From contig JACSVZ010000002.1 in assembly GCA_014706295.1 (NCBI GenBank), positions 131,821,431-131,885,430 on the forward strand: DNA of 64,000 bases, in the 5' to 3' direction. Shown here one piece after another: positions 57,801-64,000 of the stretch (within the stretch, counting starts at the first letter, position 1; each line of letters starts with the position of its first letter). Both the position numbers and the translations under genes were made by a program. Under the pieces are notes generated by a model. That model searched no databases, was not told the origin of the DNA, and saw nothing but the letters and a program-made list of their open reading frames with translations. Source of the DNA: Lycocorax pyrrhopterus obiensis. Taxonomy: Eukaryota; Chordata; Aves; Passeriformes; Paradisaeidae.

Positions 57801-60800
57801 AATTGAAGCATCATGAGCATTATGCGTCCATGGTGAGTGGAGGGGTCTGACCCTGTACAGCAGCAGAGAACCCTGCCTCAGGTTCTCAGAGAAAAGGGCA
57901 TCTCTGCAAGAAACAAACCTGAGTCTGCCAAGGCTGCAGATCCAGTTAAGCAGTATAAACTCAACAAATTCACCAAGACCCCCATGGAGCTGATGTGGAG
58001 CATGTTATACTGCTGTTTCATCAGCTCTCACTTATTCTTGCCACTAGTGTGGCCAAATCGGCCAGGTCTCTTTGCAGCCCTAGTCAGGGCTGGCATGGCT
58101 CTCCTGCCCACAGCATCCTGTGCCGAGGGAAGGCACATCCCAGAATTGACATCTGGACCACTACCGCAGACGGCTCTGCAGTTCCTCCTGACAGAAGCAG
58201 CCCTTCTGGGCTAAAACCTAGCAGAAGAGAGGCAAAATAGGAAACAAACGTGATGGAACCACTGCCCTGATGATACTGGAGGAAGAACAACCAAAGTCTG
58301 AGCTCATGTTTTCAGTTCCTAAAGCAATCCTATTCTGCCCAAGTGCTGCTGTGCATGTTGGCCAAGACTCCCATGGATGCCACAGAGCAAGCAGTAGAGA
58401 CAGGGGCTGCTCTCTCACAGGCAATCTCATTTCTGAATTGTCAGACAAGAATTGTCTTTGTTTCATAAAGAGGACTGTAAACACTCCTCCCTGGATTTTC
58501 CTTTCCAAGAGCAGTATGAGAAAATAAATATCTATTTTTTGTTCAGAAAGAGAAGAGTTCCTCTTTGCATTGCCCCTGACCTTCCCAAGTCCCAGCACTT
58601 CTGCCTTTCAGAGTTCTGCTTTTCAGCTTTACCTTTGTGGTGACAAGGGGGACTTCCTTGGCAGGAGTCACTTTTAGGACCGTCATCAGGCCCTGTTAGG
58701 AGAGGCAAAGCAAAACACAGAGGGTCTTTCTGCAGAAGTTCCCACTACCCAGCAATTCTTCAGTAACTGAGAGATCAGAGAGTCCACACAGACCTCAGAG
58801 CTGTAAGTGGTTTAATAACGTGCGCCATCAAACATTACAGGCCTTGCAATTCACATTGGGTATTTTGATTAAGGAAACCTTCCAACATGGCAAGGAAAAA
58901 CTGTGAATTCTGATAATGTTCTCAATTTTTAGCAGTAAAGTAATTGAAAATGAAGGGTGAAGTGAAATAATTGAACATGAAAGCTGTGTGCTGTGTCAAA
59001 TCAGCAATAATACTCAAGTGAGAAGAGATCATGGTTAGACTGAAAGATGTATCCTTGGCCAGCCGTAACTTCACACTCTTCTCATCCACATCAGCCTGTG
59101 AAATAAAAATGCAGGCTACCCTTCTGGTGGGATGGTTTCAGTAGGGTCAGACTGACTTTACATGAAAAGCCTCACACAAGATAAACAGCAATGAATAGGA
59201 CACTTGACAGACAGGTCCAGAGGACAACAGACAGTGCTTCTGCTGGGATATAATTGCTCTAATTGGACCTGGGCTTGCAAAGATGGTAAAGCTAAAGAGG
59301 ACTCTGCAATCATGCTGCCATTCTGCGCACAAGGATACTGTTGTGATAGGAAGCACATAGCAGTTGTGGAAATAATCAACAGCTTTGTGCTCGCCTCCCC
59401 CTGGTAGCTTGGATTTGCGCGCACAACATGAACAGAATATTTTCTTTAGAGTTAAAGGTTCTCAGGGCTGAATTGCTTCATGAAGACTCTTTGAGTGCTA
59501 TTCAGCTGAAGTTAGGCACTTCATAAATGCTGGATCCATTGTGTTTTTGCAATCCTGGAGGAGACGCAGAAAGATGGTGTGAGACATAATCAGGAAATCT
59601 GGCTGCTCTAGGAGAGAGGGAATTTGGTAAGGAAAGAAGCCAACTTTGACCTTCTTCAGCTTTAACTTGTCTTCTCTCAGGTGATAGCCTATAAACCACC
59701 TGATCTTCTTGTCTAATAAAACCTCTCTACAAGTAACGTTGGGTGTCTCCAAAAGCTGATCTCTTCTATTTGTAACGGTAGAACAGTCATGAAACTACTG
59801 TCATCCAGTAGCAGGTACTGCACAAGGGTTGACTGTGCAGTGTTCCTCCAGCCCTACTTCGAACCCAGTGCCCAGAAGAGAGACAGCCCTGTTAGCCACA
59901 GCTACACCACACGGCAGCTAAACAACATCGCTGCATCGCTGCTAACACAGGAAGAGTATTTCACTCTCCTGACTCCTTCAGACAGCTCCGTTTCACAAAA
60001 GTCTTGTCCAGCCTGTTCTGCAGATGCCCAGGGACGTGAGGCAGCACTGCCAGAGGTCCCTGCATGGGCAGATGCAGCAGTGCAGGAACAATGACAGCAG
60101 CCTGTCCTGGCCACATCCTGCCAGCACGCGCTCCGTCAGTCTTGCCAAGGGCTCTCCTTCCCACTTTGTCCCACCCCTCCTGGTCCACCGTGCCCCTGTG
60201 GCTGGACAGCCTGGCTCTGGCCTGCTCCCAAAGCCCCATTCTCTTGACAATGAGATTCAGCACACAGCTAAGAGGCTTTGTGACAAATGTGGCAGGTTTA
60301 AACCTGTCTCAAAGCCTTTCAGCTCCCATGTGCAGACACAGACGGTTGAAATGCTGCCTCCTGCTCCTTTGCAGTTTCTAAGTAAATGTGCAAAAATGCA
60401 GTTGTGACGTTCAGGAACTGCTCATGTCCCACCTGTAAACCAGCACTTGCACCCCAAATTGTCCCTAAAGAGCCAACCTGACTTACTCCACCCTCTCTAA
60501 CAGAAATGGTCATCTGCACTGACACCCTGAAGCTCCTGCCCTATGCTCACATTGCAAATACCAGACATGGGTGTCAGGATGTGCATCATCCAAAATGTGA
60601 GCGATGGGACAGATGTCTTCCCCAGCACCCAGGCAAAATGACAGGGCTGGGTGCAGCTGGGTGCAGGAAGGTGGCCCTGGGCAGCCATAGGAAAATGGTC
60701 TTGCTCCTCAGAGCACTTGGGGTCATCCACATTCTCCTTTTCCTGTCCTGACATTTCCTCTGGAGTAGCACTGTGACTGTCACTCAGCAGGACTGTGACA

Positions 60801-63773
60801 GATGTACGGGGACATCAAAGCATCAAGCATGCCCCACATGCAGCTTCTGCCTCCTCCCAATGCTGTCTTTGCTTTGTGCATCACAGGCTTGGTTTCACAT
60901 AGGGACATGACCAATGCCCCAACAAGGTGGTGGGAAAAACTGGCCGTGGATGATGCTCTCCTAAGAAGGGCGTGTCTCAAACAAAGGTGCACAGGATTTA
61001 TCAACATAAGCCCAGCTAAAAAATCACACGGCATGTTTGTTTCCAGCTAGTATGTCTATGATAAGCCATAGATTGTCACAAGAATAAAAAACATAAGCAT
61101 TGACATCAGTGAGTTTTATACAGATAAAATTTTGCAAAACACTGTGAACATGTACTGCGAAAAATACTGAACTACAAAAGAAGATAAACAGAGCTAAACG
61201 AAGACCCATCCTCAGCTATCTTCTGTGAAAGGAGGCGTGGCTGGGAATTTCAGGTGCTGGGCAAATTGAAAACAGCATTTCAGACCAAACGACAAGCTTC
61301 TTGGTTTTTCTGCATGTAAATCAGATCCTTACATTATCTCAGTGTCATTTTGTGGCTGAAAGCAATTCAGCAGCTACCAGCACAGCCAGACTGAAATTCA
61401 GCAGAACAGGATCTCAGCCCTTCAGCTTGTAATGATTAGATGGTTCTGTGGAAACGAATCTTACGAAAAAATGAAGTTCAGCAGAAAGTTGACAGTGTGT
61501 GAAGACCACAGAAGGGAGAGGAACTTTACAACTCAGCCTTCATATTTTCCACCTATAGGATTTCGACATTTGCTAAAGTTGTAGTAAGGGCAGCTTCTTC
61601 ACAGTGCTCCCTCTGGGAAATATCACATTCAGCAATTCCTGAATTACAGTTTCTAATTATATTTTCATACTGTAATGCTGTCTGAAATGCAAATTTGATG
61701 ACAGAATAATTCAATCCATATAAAATAATTATAAAATTACTGTTTCTCAACCCTCAACTCATACTCCCTGCTATTTAAGAAGATAAATTTAACAGCAGCA
61801 AAAGTACAGCCAAAACATAGTCTATTTTTTAAACTGTTATCTGACTATAACTGTCTGCATAGATTTTGGCTCACCAAAGAGGATTATTTCTAAAATATGA
61901 CTACCAAAAACATTCCAGAGTTAGGATTTTTGTTGCTTTAGCTTGGAACCAACAGTCAGGTCAACTTTTATTTTGCATTCAGAGTACCCTACGCATGGCA
62001 TCTGTGTTTAATTGGAAAAAGCAACTGCTGGCAGTTGACAAATCTCTACTGCAGCTCAGCTATCATTTAAACCAGTTGTTCCTAATGTTGATGCAGACAT
62101 TAAATTAGCACAATGTAATGATTTTTAGCAGAATGGGAACCAACTTCTGCAAGAAGTAATTTAAGATCCTGAAACTCCATACTGAAACATCAGTTCCCAC
62201 TGACAACTGCCACGCTGTACAGAGGACTTTATTCCCCCCATGAATATTGCCTACGCAGGAGCTAGGACCTCTAAAAAGACAGCAGAAATTGCATTCTGTT
62301 TGAAAAAATTCAAGGAGTAGTGTTCTGCATTGCAAGGGCTTTTTAGATTTTATTATGATTCTGGTCTAAATTTAGATTGTCCTTGCCCATCAACTCAACC
62401 AGATCAAGGTAGAGCACACTAAAGTCTTCAGCGTGTTATTATTATGAGGCTAGAGGCATCAACAGCTCACATCTGTTTTTGACTTCCCTGCTGTGTCCAG
62501 TTGTGTGAGAAATGGCTTGAGGAGATCTCAGACATGACTTTAGCCAAGGTCTTTCCTAAGGTGAAGCGCTCCAGTTCCATCAGGAATTGCCAGTCTGCTC
62601 ACCCTTCGCCATGGACAAGGAGACTGTAGGAAGACATCTTCCCTTCCTCGTGTGTGTGCAAAGGGCCTGACATTTGCAAATAGCATGAAGGCTGACGGGA
62701 AGTAGGAGGGTCAGTCTGGACTCCCTGGAAGAAAGTGGAGCGTTGCCAAGCCCATGTGCATCTCATGCTTTTTCTCTTTATGTCAGAGGATTCCAAGCCC
62801 AAGTAAGCTGGCAGTGTCACAGTTGTGGCGCTGGGCAGAAGGCGAAAGATGGGCTGCAGCACCTTCCCTTGTCGGTGGTGGGAGGGAACCTACAGGCTGT
62901 TCTTTTCTTATGGTGGGTGGAAGCACGGCAGGGCAGAGACGGGGGGATGCTTAGCATTACATTGCCTGGCAACTCCACACACTGCCAAGGTAAACCTGAC
63001 TGCTTGTACAAAGGGTTTGGTACACAGCTGACCAGTGAAAATGAGACCATGAAATCATCAAGCAGAGGCACATAGCCCCAGGATGACTCTCACACACCAT
63101 TCCCTGCCCTCCTGAGCAGCGACCTGTGTCTCCAGTTGCAGACTCTGGCACTGCCTGTGAGCTGCCTGCCTGCAACTCACTCCCATCTCTGGGGCAAAAC
63201 GGGTGGAGCCTGGTGATGGGATGCCCAAAGCCCCCAAAGACTCATCGAGAGGGGACAGAGCTGTCACTCTGCCAAGTAGGACGCATCCCTGTGCAACCTC
63301 AGCGGCACTTACCAGCTTGCCCTATAACATTGCCTCTTGCCACAGCATGTCCAGGACATTTTTGCTAAAATGTGAAGCAGTTTATCATCCTCTTCTCTAA
63401 GGTCAAGTTAGAGCCTTTTCAAGACTTCCTCAGTATCACTACAGAAAGATACGTCCATTCTATCTGGAGATGAGGAACCTATTTTTAAAGTACTTCTAAC
63501 GAATAGCTCTCGAGCAAAAGTTCCATCAATTATTTTTCCCCTTACAGGTGTTTTCAAGGCATCAAATGCTACAGGACACTGTATTCAAGCCTAAATGAAC
63601 AACATAAACCTCAGCCCACACCGAGCATCATCACTCAAGTCAAACCTGGGAGGTGACAGCAGCTACACATAGAGTCAAATCCTGCAGACATGAGGGTGAA
63701 TGACTTCTCTTGAACGGCAGATGCCACTCAGCTCAAATCTGTCCCCATACTCCATGCCTTGGTCACTCTGCAG
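51881..63773 (-). other. NCALD: NCALD 5' non-coding intron, part 5
   Basis: No coding exon recognised. Contains a 43-bp duplication (52722-52807). Perfect - strand donor motifs AG|GTAAGT or TG|GTAAGT at 56122 and 63313 could end non-coding exons, but I cannot pair them with acceptors with any confidence. Confidence 0.5.
52722..52807. repeat. 43-bp tandem duplication
   Basis: TCAGAGGCTGTAGGCACCTA... at 52722 recurs at 52765 with a handful of changes (AGGCAGCCATCC versus TGACAGCCATCC). Two copies only. Confidence 0.9.
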
Positions 63774-64000
63774 ACTTACCCCAGCAGTATAAGCTGGCGA
63801 ACAAGCAGACCTCAGAGGGCGGTGGGTTGTATCAACCACCTCCCCCGTCCTCCCCTCGTACCCCACCTCCACAGTCTGGGGAGTTCACACGCAGATGGAG
63901 GGGGATGGACTGCCACGGGCGGAAACAGCTCCCCACAGCAGCTGGAGAGCAGCCGTGCCCAGCCCAGCCCAGCCCAGGCGGGTCACCTGGGCAAGGACGC
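63774..64000 (-). promoter_or_regulatory. NCALD: CpG-enriched window end, candidate NCALD 5' exon
   Basis: About ten CpGs fall in the last 220 bases, more than in the preceding kilobases, with a CCCAG pentamer run near 63958-63977. On the - strand the patch ends in CTGCTGGG|GTAAGT, a strong splice donor (exon end at 63780). This would fit an alternative first or second non-coding exon of NCALD, whose real promoters must lie upstream. It is cut by the window edge. Confidence 0.25.

Overview
The window is nuclear DNA from a vertebrate, almost certainly a bird. The evidence is spliced vertebrate genes with long non-coding stretches, several 5'-truncated CR1 LINE copies ending in the typical avian ATTCTGTG-like tail, and a solo LTR of a family widespread in birds. 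I cannot fix the species. Nothing looks prokaryotic: there are no operons, CRISPR arrays or insertion sequences.

Two genes lie tail to tail. On the + strand, positions 1-634 are the end of the last intron of GRHL2, an epithelial grainyhead transcription factor. Its final coding exon is 635-749, followed by a 3'UTR of about 4.3 kb that ends at a well-formed poly(A) signal (5044-5049). On the - strand, the complete coding sequence of NCALD (neurocalcin delta, 193 aa, myristoylated EF-hand calcium sensor) is split over three exons: 24557-24934, 17867-17972 and 17553-17650. The gene order and orientation match the GRHL2-NCALD neighbourhood of human chromosome 8q22.

Between the genes (about 5.1-15.7 kb) there is a CR1 fragment directly behind the GRHL2 poly(A) site, an LTR-like fragment with a 21-bp tandem duplication, a perfect 11-bp inverted repeat containing a DR3-type nuclear-receptor motif, and a solo LTR with an exact 5-bp target-site duplication. 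Several - strand AATAAA signals could end NCALD; the most distal good one (7476-7481) would give an unusually long 3'UTR of about 10 kb.

From 24954 to the window end (39 kb) there is no recognisable coding exon. I read this as the large 5' non-coding intron of NCALD. It holds three more CR1 copies, simple repeats and small tandem duplications, an AT-rich stretch of about 3.6 kb almost without open frames, and at the far end a CpG-enriched stretch next to a strong - strand splice donor, possibly an alternative NCALD 5' exon.

I found no convincing new biological system. The useful leads are regulatory: the distal poly(A) site, a 12-bp perfect hairpin in the GRHL2 3'UTR, the DR3 palindrome, an intronic CpG cluster at 23.16-23.29 kb and the CpG-rich end.
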